Below are positions 35,268 to 43,497 of a stretch of DNA of 64,000 nt, piece by piece (position 1 is the first letter of the stretch; every line of letters starts with the position of its first letter). Source of the stretch: Streptomyces sp. NBC_01717 (lineage in GTDB: Bacteria > Actinomycetota > Actinomycetes > Streptomycetales > Streptomycetaceae); assembly GCF_036248255.1 (NCBI RefSeq), contig NZ_CP109178.1, forward strand, positions 7,941,001-8,005,000, in the 5' to 3' direction. Both the position numbers and the translations under genes were made by a program. The notes beneath the pieces are model-generated. The model searched no databases. It was given only the letters and a program-made list of their open reading frames with translations, and was not told the DNA's origin.

Positions 35268-35317
35268 GTGTTCTCACGGAAGGGACCGGTGTGCAAAGGG
35301 ATCTTCCGTGAGAACAC
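35268..35317. repeat. 15-bp perfect inverted repeat, 20-bp spacer
   Basis: GTGTTCTCACGGAAG (35268-35282) is followed by its exact reverse complement at 35303-35317. It lies about 60 bp upstream of the esterase start, in a gap of about 400 bases (35208-35611) before the VOC gene that otherwise shows no gene. It may be an operator, an RNA hairpin or a relic of a small mobile element. Confidence 0.7.
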
Positions 35318-35611
35318 ATAAGGACAGCAGGCGCCACGGCCAGTAGTTGATTCGCGGGCGAGACGAGCCGAACCCGCATGAAGATCGCGTGCGCAGACGG
35401 CTCCCGCGATGAACAGGGGCGTGCAGTCCGTCACCGGCCTGGGCACAGCGGTGACCGGTACCCACGTCGGTGGGCGTGGTACGTCGACGTGGTGGTCAGG
35501 TCGGCGGGTCGGGACGGCCACCGACGCTGCCTCATGTGAGGATCGCCGCACGTCGAACCGGCGACGCACAGGGTGCGGGATTCACCGACGTCAAGAGAGA
35601 AAGACATCCGC

Positions 35612-36085
35612 ATGGATCTGAAACTCGAAGTCATCGTGCTGCCCGTCTCCGACGTCGATCGGGCCAGGAGTTTCTACGAGGCGGCGGGCTTCCGGATGGA
35701 CATCGACCACGTCGCCGGCGAGGACTACCGGGTGGTGCAGTTCACGCCGCCCGGCTCCGAGTGCTCGATCATCCTGGGCAAGGGGGTCACTTCCGCCGCG
35801 CCCGGCTCCGCCCAGGGCCTGTACCTCATCGTCTTCGACATCGAGGAGGCCCGCGCGGAGCTCATCGGTCGGGGCGTCGAAGTGGGCGACGTGTTCCACG
35901 ATGCCGGAGGGCTCTTCCACCACGGTCACGAGGCCGGAGAGGTCTCCTACGGCGCCGGGGACGAGGGACGCGTGGGTGGCCCGCACCCCGATCGTGCCGA
36001 CTACGGCTCCTACGCCACCTTCAGCGACCCGGACGGCAACGGCTGGGTGCTTCAGGAAGTGAAGAAGCGGGCCCCTGGCCGCTGA
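35612..36085 (+). CDS. VOC family (glyoxalase/bleomycin-resistance-like) protein
   Basis: A 157-aa single-domain vicinal-oxygen-chelate protein. The pattern VIVLPVSDVDRARSFYEAAGF opens the first beta-alpha-beta-beta-beta unit, and YATFSDPDGNGWVLQEV closes the second. There are possible metal ligands in both halves (an HH pair in GLFHHGHE and a terminal Glu). Function could be isomerase, resistance protein or other. The ATG at 35612 follows AAGAGAGAAAG. Confidence 0.85.
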   Translation: MDLKLEVIVLPVSDVDRARSFYEAAGFRMDIDHVAGEDYRVVQFTPPGSECSIILGKGVTSAAPGSAQGLYLIVFDIEEARAELIGRGVEVGDVFHDAGGLFHHGHEAGEVSYGAGDEGRVGGPHPDRADYGSYATFSDPDGNGWVLQEVKKRAPGR

Positions 36086-36264
36086 CACCACGTCAGTGAC
36101 CCAGGGTGCGAAGGGGCATGGAGTGCAGGCAGTCGGGTTGGCAGGCCGGCGATCTGCGGCCTGGAGCGCGACTACAGAACCAGAGACTGATACCCGGAGG
36201 TACGGATGACGGGGAGCAGACCCCATGGCTGTGGCATGACCGTTCTCGGCAGCGGTGGTTCGTC

Positions 36265-37026
36265 ATGACTGCCGCACCCAGCGATCCCGGCACCCGGCGT
36301 CGGCCCGACCTCGCCGACCAGACCGTCGTGGTGATCGGCGCCAGCGCGGGTATCGGACTGGAAACCGCCCGCCAGGTACGCGCACGCGGCGGCCAGGTCG
36401 TCCTGGTCGGCCGCAACCCCGAACACCTGCAGCAGGCTGCGCTCGAGCTCCACCCTCTTGGCACTGCAGCGTTCGACGCCACCGACACCGACCGTCTCAA
36501 GCAGTTCTTCCAGGATCTGCCCGGCCCGGTCGACCACGTGATGGTCACAGCCGGCGGCCCCTTCTACATGCCCTTGGAAAACATGGACCTCGCTGCCGCC
36601 CGCCGCGCCTTCGAGGAGCGCCTCGCCATGACACTCGCGGTCGCCCTCTACAGCCGTGACAAGGTCCGGGCCGGAGGCACACTGCTGTTCATCGGCAGCA
36701 CCGGCGGTCGGCGCCCCGGTATCGGCATGGCCGTCATGTCCGCTGTCACCGCGGCTCTGCCCGCCCTCACCGCGAACCTGGCGCTCGAACTGGCGCCGAT
36801 CCGGGTCAATCTCATCGCTGCCGGATTCGTCGACACGCCCCTGTCGGCCTCGCTCCTGGGTGATCAGCTCGATGCCCGGCGCGAGGAGCTGCGCGCCACG
36901 CTTCCCATCCGACGGGTCGTCGTCCCGGCTGACGTGGCCGCTCTGGCCGTACACATCATGTGCAACGACGCGCTCACCGGCGGAACGTACGACGTCGACG
37001 GCGGCCAGCAGCTCATCTCCCACTGA
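36265..37026 (+). CDS. SDR family protein lacking the YxxxK active site
   Basis: A 253-aa short-chain dehydrogenase fold. The cofactor motif GASAGIG (residues 29-35) and the C-terminal GFVDTP and YDVDGGQQ blocks are intact. Where active SDRs have YxxxK, this protein reads MSAVT within GMAVMSAVTAALPAL, so both Tyr and Lys are absent. Catalysis by the classical mechanism is unlikely; it may bind NAD(P) as a sensor or belong to an atypical SDR group. The start at 36265 is the last reasonable ATG before the cofactor motif, with a weak ribosome site. Confidence 0.75.
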   Translation: MTAAPSDPGTRRRPDLADQTVVVIGASAGIGLETARQVRARGGQVVLVGRNPEHLQQAALELHPLGTAAFDATDTDRLKQFFQDLPGPVDHVMVTAGGPFYMPLENMDLAAARRAFEERLAMTLAVALYSRDKVRAGGTLLFIGSTGGRRPGIGMAVMSAVTAALPALTANLALELAPIRVNLIAAGFVDTPLSASLLGDQLDARREELRATLPIRRVVVPADVAALAVHIMCNDALTGGTYDVDGGQQLISH

Positions 37027-37063
37027 CCACCAGGGAGGAGCGTCTCCGGGGACGGCAAGGAGA

Positions 37064-37783
37064 TCAGATCAGCGCCGGGCGGCCGACGAGTTGTGGATAC
37101 AGTGCCTCCGGGCCCCTGGGAAGCACTGTCTGGACCTGCTTGCTGACGTCGTCGGCGAGCACCTCGTACAGTCCGGCCTCGACACCGTCGAGGGTCGCGC
37201 GGGCCACCATGACGGGATCGGCCTTCGGACCGGTCAGATGCGCGACCATGTCCGTCGCCATGTAGCTGACGTGCAGGGCGGTGACCTGCGTGCCCTGCTC
37301 CGCAAGAGCCACCCGCAAGGCGTTGGTCACCGACCATTCGGCGGCCTTGGCCGCGGCATATCCGGCGCTGGCCGGGATCGATATCCAGGACAGCACGGAC
37401 AGGACATTGACCAGCGCGCCGCCGCCGTTGCCTCCGAGAACGGGGGCGAAGGCCCTGCTCATGGCGAGGGTGCCGACGACGTGCGTCTCGAATTCTTTCC
37501 GGAACGAGTCCAGGTCGGACTCGAGCACGTCCGCCCGGGTCGTCGAACCGGCGTTGTTGATGAGGAGCGTCACGTCCTGGGCCTGGGCGGCTGCCGCGCG
37601 CACGGATTCGTGGTCGGTGATGTCGACTGCGACCGGGATCGCCCCGGGCACGGTGACCTTTCCGGGGTCGCGGGCTCCCGCGTAGACCTTGGCCGCTCCG
37701 GCATCGAAGAGCGCCCGCACGAATTGCTCACCGAGTCCGCGGTTCGCTCCGGTGACGAAAGCGACAGAGCCTTGAACCTTCAT
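37064..37783 (-). CDS. Classical SDR oxidoreductase
   Basis: A 239-aa NAD(P)-dependent short-chain dehydrogenase. The cofactor motif is TGANRGLG (10-17), NNAGS is intact, the catalytic Ser is in NVLSVLS and the YxxxK motif is YAAAK. The substrate is unknown. GGGGAGG precedes the ATG. It is convergent with the atypical SDR; 37 bases separate the two stops. Confidence 0.88.
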   Translation of the reverse strand: MKVQGSVAFVTGANRGLGEQFVRALFDAGAAKVYAGARDPGKVTVPGAIPVAVDITDHESVRAAAAQAQDVTLLINNAGSTTRADVLESDLDSFRKEFETHVVGTLAMSRAFAPVLGGNGGGALVNVLSVLSWISIPASAGYAAAKAAEWSVTNALRVALAEQGTQVTALHVSYMATDMVAHLTGPKADPVMVARATLDGVEAGLYEVLADDVSKQVQTVLPRGPEALYPQLVGRPALI

Positions 37784-38113
37784 GGGAGAACCTCCCCGGC
37801 GATGGGTTGCAGGGCCGAAGACCGGCCGTCGCGACGCGCGCCACGGCGCAGCGCGACCCGCTCCGAACGTATATCGCTCGGGTGTCCGTCACCACCCGAA
37901 CCGCAGGCGGCCCGGTGGTCCGGGCGGTGCTCCACAGGATGATCGTCAATGGCCGCAGATGCCGATCGAACACTCGGAGGGACCGGCCGGGCTCCGGCTG
38001 AGGTGGGTCGACGGAGCCCTGGTCGGCCGGCTCCGAGGCGCCCGGTGCGGTGTTCTGCCGCGTGTCATTGAACCTGCGCCGTATTGCCCTTCCTCCTGGG
38101 CCGGGGAGGCCAC
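37784..38113. other. Intergenic region, no gene seen
   Basis: About 330 bases between the SDR promoter and the end of the phosphotransferase gene. Frames here have no recognisable protein. It should contain the SDR promoter. Confidence 0.4.
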
Positions 38114-39022
38114 TCAACGCGCAGCGGCGTCGGCGAGGATTGCCTGAAGACGTGCTCGGCATTCGGCGACGAAGGCGGGGAAGGTGTCCCAGTAGTAGGA
38201 GATCCCACTGACGCCCACTGCGACCGCCCAGGCGCGGGCGCGGGTCCAGGTCAACTCATCGAGGTTCAAGGTGTCCCAGTAGGCCTGTCGGGCTTGTGGC
38301 GGCAAATCCCAGACTGTGGAGTGCTCGGCGTCGGGAAAGCCGACCGAGAGTCCACCGAAGTCGATAACTGCGTGGAGCTTGCCTTCCCGGACCAAGAGGT
38401 TGGTCGGCTTGAGGTCGCCGTGGAGCCACACATGAGGCCCGGAGAGCTCGGGCAGTGCGAGCGCGGCTCGCCACAATTGTTCCAGAGTGTCAACGTCGAG
38501 CTCAGAACCCACCGTGGTGCGGCAGTCGTTGAGACACCTAGTGATCCACTGGTCGCACGGCTCCAGGCTGCCTCCGCGGTACCAGTTGAGGCCGTCCGTG
38601 CGGGTCGCTCCCATGAGGTCGATGCGATGGAGGCCCCTCACGATCGCCGCCAGGTCCGCTCCGAAGGCGGCCCAGTCCCGGACGGTGTCCGGGCTGGCTT
38701 CGTCACCGTCAATCCAGCGGTAGACCGACCAGACCATTGGGAAGGCATCGGTGGGCGTCCCGGCATGGACGGGCTCGGGAATCGGGCAGGCAAGGTGGCA
38801 GGCCAGGCGAGGAAGCCATTCCTGTTCCTTCCGCACGGACTGCCCGTTGTCGGCGGTTCGTGGAAGTCGCACGAGCAGGTCATGGCCCAGCCGATACATG
38901 GTGTTGTCCGTGCCCGCGCCTGCGGGCGACAACGTTAGGCCAGCCCACTCTGGGCGCTGTGCCTTCAGTAGTGCTCGGACTAGCGTCTCGTCGACTGGGA
39001 TCTCATTCTCGTGAAGCGTCAC
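38114..39022 (-). CDS. Aminoglycoside phosphotransferase (APH) family protein
   Basis: A 302-aa small-molecule kinase. Features: an N-lobe nucleotide region (GTDNTMYRLGHDLLVRLP), a Brenner motif WLHGDLKPTN with the catalytic Asp, and the metal-binding VIDFGG. The family phosphorylates aminoglycosides, macrolides or other hydroxylated compounds, so resistance is possible but unproven. The start is GTG, with GAGGAG about 9 bases upstream. Confidence 0.85.
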   Translation of the reverse strand: MTLHENEIPVDETLVRALLKAQRPEWAGLTLSPAGAGTDNTMYRLGHDLLVRLPRTADNGQSVRKEQEWLPRLACHLACPIPEPVHAGTPTDAFPMVWSVYRWIDGDEASPDTVRDWAAFGADLAAIVRGLHRIDLMGATRTDGLNWYRGGSLEPCDQWITRCLNDCRTTVGSELDVDTLEQLWRAALALPELSGPHVWLHGDLKPTNLLVREGKLHAVIDFGGLSVGFPDAEHSTVWDLPPQARQAYWDTLNLDELTWTRARAWAVAVGVSGISYYWDTFPAFVAECRARLQAILADAAAR

Positions 39023-39261
39023 GTCGGAAGTCTCCTCGCCAGATGGAACGGGAAGCCAATGACTTTTCGTCCCGAACGAGGCAGGTTCACTGAGACGTAG
39101 GCGCGCCCGACTGGGAGGCCGAGCAGGCCACAGAGCGGATTCAGTGGCAAGGTGACGCGATCAATCGCCTGCCGACTGTCATTGAGCTATTGCCCCACTT
39201 GCCTACCCAGGCCCGGCAGACGCCGCCAGAGGAGGCCGAAAGTGCGGGCCACTCAGCGCCC

Positions 39262-39291
39262 TCGACACTTCCATACACCGTATGGTACTAA
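39262..39291 (+). promoter_or_regulatory. Promoter of the secreted-protein gene, copy 1
   Basis: A -35 box TCGACA (39262-39267) and a -10 box TACTAA (39286-39291) are separated by 18 bp. Operator 39271-39285 fills the spacer, so a bound TetR protein would exclude RNA polymerase. In copy 2 the -10 reads TATTAA. Confidence 0.55.
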
Positions 39292-39318
39292 TGAAGGGCA
39301 GTTCCGTACGGCGTATGG
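39271..39318. promoter_or_regulatory. Paired CCRTACGNCGTAYGG operators, copy 1
   Basis: The first site, CCATACACCGTATGG (39271-39285), and the second, CCGTACGGCGTATGG (39304-39318), have centres 33 bp apart, about three helical turns. Both match the palindrome found at the TetR genes 42614-43264 and 58623-59297 and upstream of the P450. Confidence 0.75.
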
Positions 39319-39406
39319 AAAGGCACTCTTCGAGGACGCCGGGCGCATCACATCGCCTGCGCAAGCAACTGATGGTGCAGATTGCACCAATCCGGAAGGA
39401 ATGACC

Positions 39407-39799
39407 ATGAAGCTCAAGAAGCGCCTCTCTCTCACTGCTACCTCCGTAGTGGTGGCAGGTGTTGCCGTTCTCGGTGCCGGGGGCACCGCTTCGGCCGCGA
39501 CTCCTGACTTCGCACACGTTCAGCGTCCGGCCGTCAGCGTCAAGGCCACCGACTACCGCTGGGACCACGGTGTCAGCTACCTGATCGAGCAGGGCTACTG
39601 CTGGGACGGAGTCCGCGGCCGGCATCACGACGACCGCGTCAACGACTCGACCCGATACAGCCGCGATGGTCACTGCTACCGCTGGGATGACACTGAATGC
39701 GGCTGGAAGTTCGACAGGTCGTACCGGCACCACTGGAACCGCTATGAACACGACGCCCGCGACTGGAACCACCACAACCGCAACCACAACGACCACTGA
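39407..39799 (+). CDS. Small secreted His/Trp/Asp-rich protein, copy 1
   Basis: A 130-aa exported protein. The Sec signal peptide (MKLKKRLSLTATSVVV, ASAA) is followed by a mature part rich in Trp, Tyr, Asp, His and Arg, with three Cys (QGYCWDG, GHCYRWDD, TECGWKF) and a His/Asn-rich tail (HHNRNHNDH). I do not recognise a family. AAGGA lies 6 bases before the chosen ATG; a second ATG sits 6 bases upstream. The mRNA has a leader of about 100 bases. The paired operators suggest TetR control. An identical protein is encoded at 62734-63126. Confidence 0.8.
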   Translation: MKLKKRLSLTATSVVVAGVAVLGAGGTASAATPDFAHVQRPAVSVKATDYRWDHGVSYLIEQGYCWDGVRGRHHDDRVNDSTRYSRDGHCYRWDDTECGWKFDRSYRHHWNRYEHDARDWNHHNRNHNDH

Positions 39800-39874
39800 G
39801 ACACACACCACCTTGCGCCCACAGGCCCAAACCGTTCGCATCGCCGTGATGCCTGCCGGAGGCAGGGGCGTGAT

Positions 39875-39900
39875 CGCTGGTCCGGAGGGCCAGCGGTTTT
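39875..39900 (+). terminator. Intrinsic terminator downstream of copy 1
   Basis: A 9-bp stem with one G-T pair (39875-39883 with 39887-39895) and the loop GGA, followed by GTTTT. It lies just outside the duplicated unit; copy 2 has no counterpart. Confidence 0.75.
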
Positions 39901-40097
39901 GACCGTCGCCCAGGCGCCTGGCTGTGTGAGGGCCTGCCTCTCACACAGCCGGCGGACACCAACCCTGCGTAGCGGGCTCGCTCGCCCAGCGACGCCGACG
40001 TCACGAATCTTGGGGTCCGCCGACACCGTCCGGCACCCGGGCCCGCCGCCCGACGGCGGGGCGCAGCCAAGGCAGAGGCGCCGTGGAGTGGAAGCCG

Positions 40098-40517
40098 ATG
40101 AAATCTTTGAGGACCGTGGTGCAGGAGGTGGCCGCGCAGCTTGTCGTCACGCGCGACTACTCGCTACCGCTGTGCATGCGCTTGCGGTACGAGCCCAGTG
40201 ATCCCTATGTCGTCCGTGCCACCTTTTTTACCCACAGTGACGATCCGGGTGAATGGGTCCTGGGGCGTGATCTTCTGGCTGATGGCCTGAGCGGTTCCGC
40301 AGGCGATGGGGACATCCGGATCTGGTCGGCCACTGGCCATGGTGGCCAAGGGATGTACATCACCCTCGGGTCTTCCGCGGGCACCGCCTTGCTCGAAGTT
40401 CCCGTGCAGGACGTCAAAACCTTCCTGGAGAACACCGAGGCTTTGGTGCCACGGGGCGCCGAGTCCGGACACATCGACTGGGACATCGAACTGGCGAACC
40501 TGCGTGCAGAAAGCTGA
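40098..40517 (+). CDS. SsgA-like (SALP) sporulation/cell-division protein
   Basis: A 139-aa protein of the SsgA/SsgB family, restricted to morphologically complex actinomycetes, whose members guide septum placement and peptidoglycan turnover during sporulation. Family blocks are visible: MRLRYEPSDPYVVRATF, EWVLGRDLLADGL and a C-terminal ALLEVPVQDVKTFLENTE. Length is typical. GGAG precedes the ATG at 40098; a GTG at 40083 is possible. It lies just inside the left inverted repeat. A second member is encoded at 44341-44763. Confidence 0.9.
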   Translation: MKSLRTVVQEVAAQLVVTRDYSLPLCMRLRYEPSDPYVVRATFFTHSDDPGEWVLGRDLLADGLSGSAGDGDIRIWSATGHGGQGMYITLGSSAGTALLEVPVQDVKTFLENTEALVPRGAESGHIDWDIELANLRAES

Positions 40518-40662
40518 GAGAAGCCTCCCAACTAGCCTGCCGAATCGATCCGTTGCGCGCCCCTTCGTCCGCTGTCGCCGGACGGAGGATCCGGACACAG
40601 CCTCCACTGCGTCACGCCCCCACCACTGACAACCATGCTCAATAGAAAAGGAACGAGTGTTC

Positions 40663-40992
40663 ATGTCCCAGTACCAGCTTCGTGTCTACACACTGTGCAG
40701 CCCTGAGGCGCTCGTCGCCTACGAGGCCATCTGGTCCAAGCACATTCCCGGTATGGCCAAGCACCGGATCACCACACACGGCATCTGGACGGTGCCCACG
40801 GCTCTCGAGAGTGAGGCGCCCCAGCTGTACGCCCTCGTTTCCTACAGGGACGCCGACGACGTGCAGGAGCGACTGGGGGCGTACCTGTCCAGCCCAGAAT
40901 TCCGCGCGGACATGGAGGGCTTCGACATCAGCCAGATCGTTGGGGTCGCCGAATCCGTACTGACGCCCACCGCTGCCTCACCCTTGCGGTGA
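40663..40992 (+). CDS. NIPSNAP family protein
   Basis: A 109-aa protein with the ferredoxin-like alpha/beta-barrel NIPSNAP pattern: YQLRVYTLCSPEALVAYEAIW at the start and YALVSYRDADDVQERLGAYLSS in the middle. The biochemical function of bacterial members is unknown. AAGGAACGAG lies upstream; GTG at 40657 is an alternative start in the same frame. Confidence 0.75.
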   Translation: MSQYQLRVYTLCSPEALVAYEAIWSKHIPGMAKHRITTHGIWTVPTALESEAPQLYALVSYRDADDVQERLGAYLSSPEFRADMEGFDISQIVGVAESVLTPTAASPLR

Positions 40993-41495
40993 CAGGTACC
41001 GAGCCGCTCGAAGTGACCCACACGGTCGAAGATCGACCTTCGTGCCCCGGTCAGTGATCAAGTGGCCCGTTGTTGCATCACCTGACGCACACGTTCCCCC
41101 GGCTTGGACGGCGATGCCCTGAACGAGTCGGTCGCCGCCGACGGTCGGGCCTGGCATCTGGCGGCAGGATGACGATTCCGGCGACCTTTGAGTCCGTGTC
41201 AGAACGCGGCTCAAGCCATCATGTCGCCGGCCTTGTAGTGCAGTGGAATGTCGACGGATGTGTGGTCGCCGATGGGCCGGTGGAATGGCTCGGACTCGCC
41301 GAAGCCCCGAATGCGGCTGGAGGCCGGTCACCGGCCAGACCGTTGCCGCGCCGGCGCGTTCTGCGGCGCGGCCGTTCCGACGGACTTCTGGACGGTGATT
41401 CGGCGGGCGGATGCGACATAGCCCACGTACGAGACGATTTCGTTTCGATAGTGCTGCTGTACAAGACGGTTTCGTTCGGAACGGAGTGGGTGAGC
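40993..41495. other. Intergenic region, no supported gene
   Basis: About 500 bases upstream of the TetR gene. A plus-strand frame is open through most of it but resembles nothing known. Near the end, ACGATTTCGTTTCG (41424-41437) and ACGGTTTCGTTCGG (41466-41479) form an imperfect direct repeat that could be regulator half-sites for the TetR gene that follows. Confidence 0.4.
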
Positions 41496-42086
41496 ATGGC
41501 TGATGCCGCAACGGTGCGCTGCAGCCGGATCACGCCCGCGCGCGAGGCCGAGCTCTACGCGGCCGTGCTCGATCTGCTCCGGGAGGTCGGCTACGACGCC
41601 CTGACCATGGACGCCGTGGCCGTCCGCGCCAGGGCCAGCAAGGCCACCCTCTACCGCCAGTGGGGAAGCAAGCCGGAGTTGGTCGTTAAGGCGCTCAGGC
41701 ACCAGAAGCCGGTGAGCATAGGCGAGATCGACACCGGGAGCCTGCGGGGCGACTTCCACGAAATGGTCATGCATGCGGACGACTGCCGGATGGAGCAGGA
41801 CACCTCGCTGATGCGGGGCCTGGCCATGGCGGTGCGCGAGAACGCCGACCTTCTGCGCGCCCTGCGTGAGCTGTTGTTCGAGCCGGAGACGACCGGCCTC
41901 GACCGGATGCTGCGGCGGGCCGTGGAGCGGGGCGAGATCCGCGCGGACAACCCCACGCTGGAGTACGTACCGCAAATGCTGGTCGGCGCCCTTGTCGTCC
42001 GGGGGCTGATCGACAACCAGCCGCCCACGCAGGCATTCCTCACCTCGTACATCGACGCTGTGGTCCTCCCCGCCCTCGGCGCCTGA
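41496..42086 (+). CDS. TetR/AcrR family regulator
   Basis: A 196-aa TetR protein. The helix-turn-helix (about 15-60) has ALTMDAVAVRARASKATLYRQW as its turn and recognition helix, cut here only for description, and a TetR C-terminal domain follows. GGAG lies shortly before the ATG. The next element downstream is a decayed MMPL transporter gene, so this regulator may have lost its original target. Confidence 0.88.
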   Translation: MADAATVRCSRITPAREAELYAAVLDLLREVGYDALTMDAVAVRARASKATLYRQWGSKPELVVKALRHQKPVSIGEIDTGSLRGDFHEMVMHADDCRMEQDTSLMRGLAMAVRENADLLRALRELLFEPETTGLDRMLRRAVERGEIRADNPTLEYVPQMLVGALVVRGLIDNQPPTQAFLTSYIDAVVLPALGA

Positions 42087-42144
42087 CATCCCGGGGGCCC
42101 CGCACCCCTCTCGCGGTATCCGACTCGGCCGCTCACGTCGTCGG

Positions 42145-42562
42145 CTGATGACACCCGTCGTGCTGGTGATCACCCTCGGTTTGCGGATAGCGGCGGGACT
42201 GTTGCTCACCGCACTGATCGGCGTCGGCGTCGGCATCTCCACGATCACCGCGCTGGCGAACACGCTCGCGCTGGGCTTCATCCTCGCCCTGATCTCGCCG
42301 TCGGCATCGACTACCCGTCTCCCGCTACCGCGCCGAGGGCCGTGAGCGCGAGGCGGCGGCGGGCTGGGCCGCCGGCGCAGTCGTCATTGCGGTCCTCATC
42401 GCGCTCACCCTCATCCCGGCGCTCCTCGGATACGCGGGCAGGAAGGTGCTGCCCGCGGCGTGAGGAGCAAGCCGCTCGGCGGCGGCCGCAAGAAGGCCAA
42501 GGGCGACCGGGCAAGCGGCGATCTGCCCTCCGGCCGCGGCGCGGTCGCGCATGGGGGCAGGT
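42145..42562 (+). pseudogene. MMPL family transporter remnant
   Basis: Pieces of an RND/MMPL transporter in more than one frame: a membrane segment LLLTALIGVGVGISTITALA, then AVGIDY, which is diagnostic of the family, then in another frame RAEGREREAAAGWAAG joined to VLIALTLIPALLGYAGRKVLP. Between them the long segments of a roughly 700-residue transporter are missing. It therefore has internal deletions and frameshifts. It adjoins a TetR gene, the usual partner of MMPL pumps. Confidence 0.75.
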
Positions 42563-42613
42563 GACTGACCAGGGATGGTGCGTCAGCGGAGCCCACGGCA
42601 GCCGCTTGCTCCG

Positions 42614-43264
42614 TCACGGCTCCCTGCGGGCGAGATGGCTTTCCAAGCCAGCGATGGTGGCGTCCAGCGCATAGCTGAACGTCGCGTCGACCACGTCCGT
42701 CGCGGGTGCGGGCGCGTCTTCCCCGTCGGTGCTGGCTGGTGCCGGCGGCAGGGTGGCCCAGCGCTGGAGTGCTCCGGTCAGTTCGCTGAGCAGCAGCCCC
42801 GTGAAGACCGCGCACAGGGAGGCAGCGACGCGCGGGATTGCCGAGGCCGGCAGTCCCGCGGCGGCCAGTGTCTCGGTGAGTCCCCGCCAAAAGGGGTCTT
42901 CCGGCTGGACGTAGTCGGCGCGTGCGAAGGAGTACTCCATCAACCTGGGGTGGCGGTGTGCCAAGGCACGGAAGTCCAGGGCCAGTTGGCGCATGCGGTC
43001 CTGCCAGGGAATGTCCTCCCGCTGCCCCTCGCGGAACTGTGATCCGACGCGCGCGGCCACGCCGTGCAGCAGCGCTTCCTTATTCGGCACGTGGTGGTAC
43101 AGCGACATAGGGTTCGCATCCAGCGCGGTCGCGAGTTTACGCATGGTGAGCGCGTCGACCCCATCCGCGTCGATGAGTTGCAGCGCCATGGCGTAGATGC
43201 CGTCCTTGGTAAGCGGGACGTCCCTCTTCCTGGTCCCCCGGGGGGCCTTCCTCACCTTTTCCAT
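42614..43264 (-). CDS. TetR family regulator, paralogue of the one at 58623
   Basis: A 216-aa TetR repressor with a tetracycline-repressor-like C-terminal domain. A basic arm (GTRKRDVPLT) is followed by a helix-turn-helix ending in ANPMSLYHHVPNKEALL. The first 70 residues are nearly the same as those of the regulator at 58623. Its ATG lies inside operator CCATACGTCGTATGG, with no ribosome site upstream but TACCAT at -13 to -8, so I infer a leaderless, self-repressed mRNA. It probably also acts on the secreted-protein genes and P450, or competes with its paralogue there. Confidence 0.88.
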   Translation of the reverse strand: MEKVRKAPRGTRKRDVPLTKDGIYAMALQLIDADGVDALTMRKLATALDANPMSLYHHVPNKEALLHGVAARVGSQFREGQREDIPWQDRMRQLALDFRALAHRHPRLMEYSFARADYVQPEDPFWRGLTETLAAAGLPASAIPRVAASLCAVFTGLLLSELTGALQRWATLPPAPASTDGEDAPAPATDVVDATFSYALDATIAGLESHLARREP

Positions 43265-43306
43265 ACGTCGTATGGTACCACTGAAACGGTTACGTACGAC
43301 ATGTGG
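43261..43306. promoter_or_regulatory. Paired operators at the TetR start
   Basis: CCATACGTCGTATGG (43261-43275) is an almost perfect palindrome and includes the start codon of the minus-strand TetR gene. A weaker match, ACGTACGACATGTGG (43292-43306), has its centre 31 bp away. Confidence 0.7.
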
Positions 43307-43497
43307 AAACTCGGAACGAGAACCGCCGCATTCCCCTGGTGCCGTAGTGAGCTGCTCGATGACCGCCCCTGCCAGCAGGCTGTGAGCTGGGAGGACGAGG
43401 AGAACCTGGCCAACGTACACGGGCGCAAAGCCGTCAGGACGTGTCGTACGTGCAGTGCGACACGTCTGTCCTCGCCGAGCTCATGAGCATGTTCCGC

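Larger units (their letters stand above)
39257..39846 (+). repeat. 590-bp duplicated unit, copy 1 (inverted relative to copy 2)
   Basis: This block recurs in reverse complement at 62687-63276. Comparing the two by eye, I find two differences, at 39277 (A here, G in copy 2) and 39288 (C here, T in copy 2). It covers the promoter/operator region, the whole secreted-protein gene and 47 bases past its stop. Homology ends abruptly at both sides. The copies face inward and bound about 22.8 kb. Confidence 0.95.

Noticed and set aside
39257..39846. The duplicated 590-bp unit as an insertion sequence or MITE
   Set aside because: It has no terminal inverted repeats or target duplications and carries a complete, regulated non-transposase gene.
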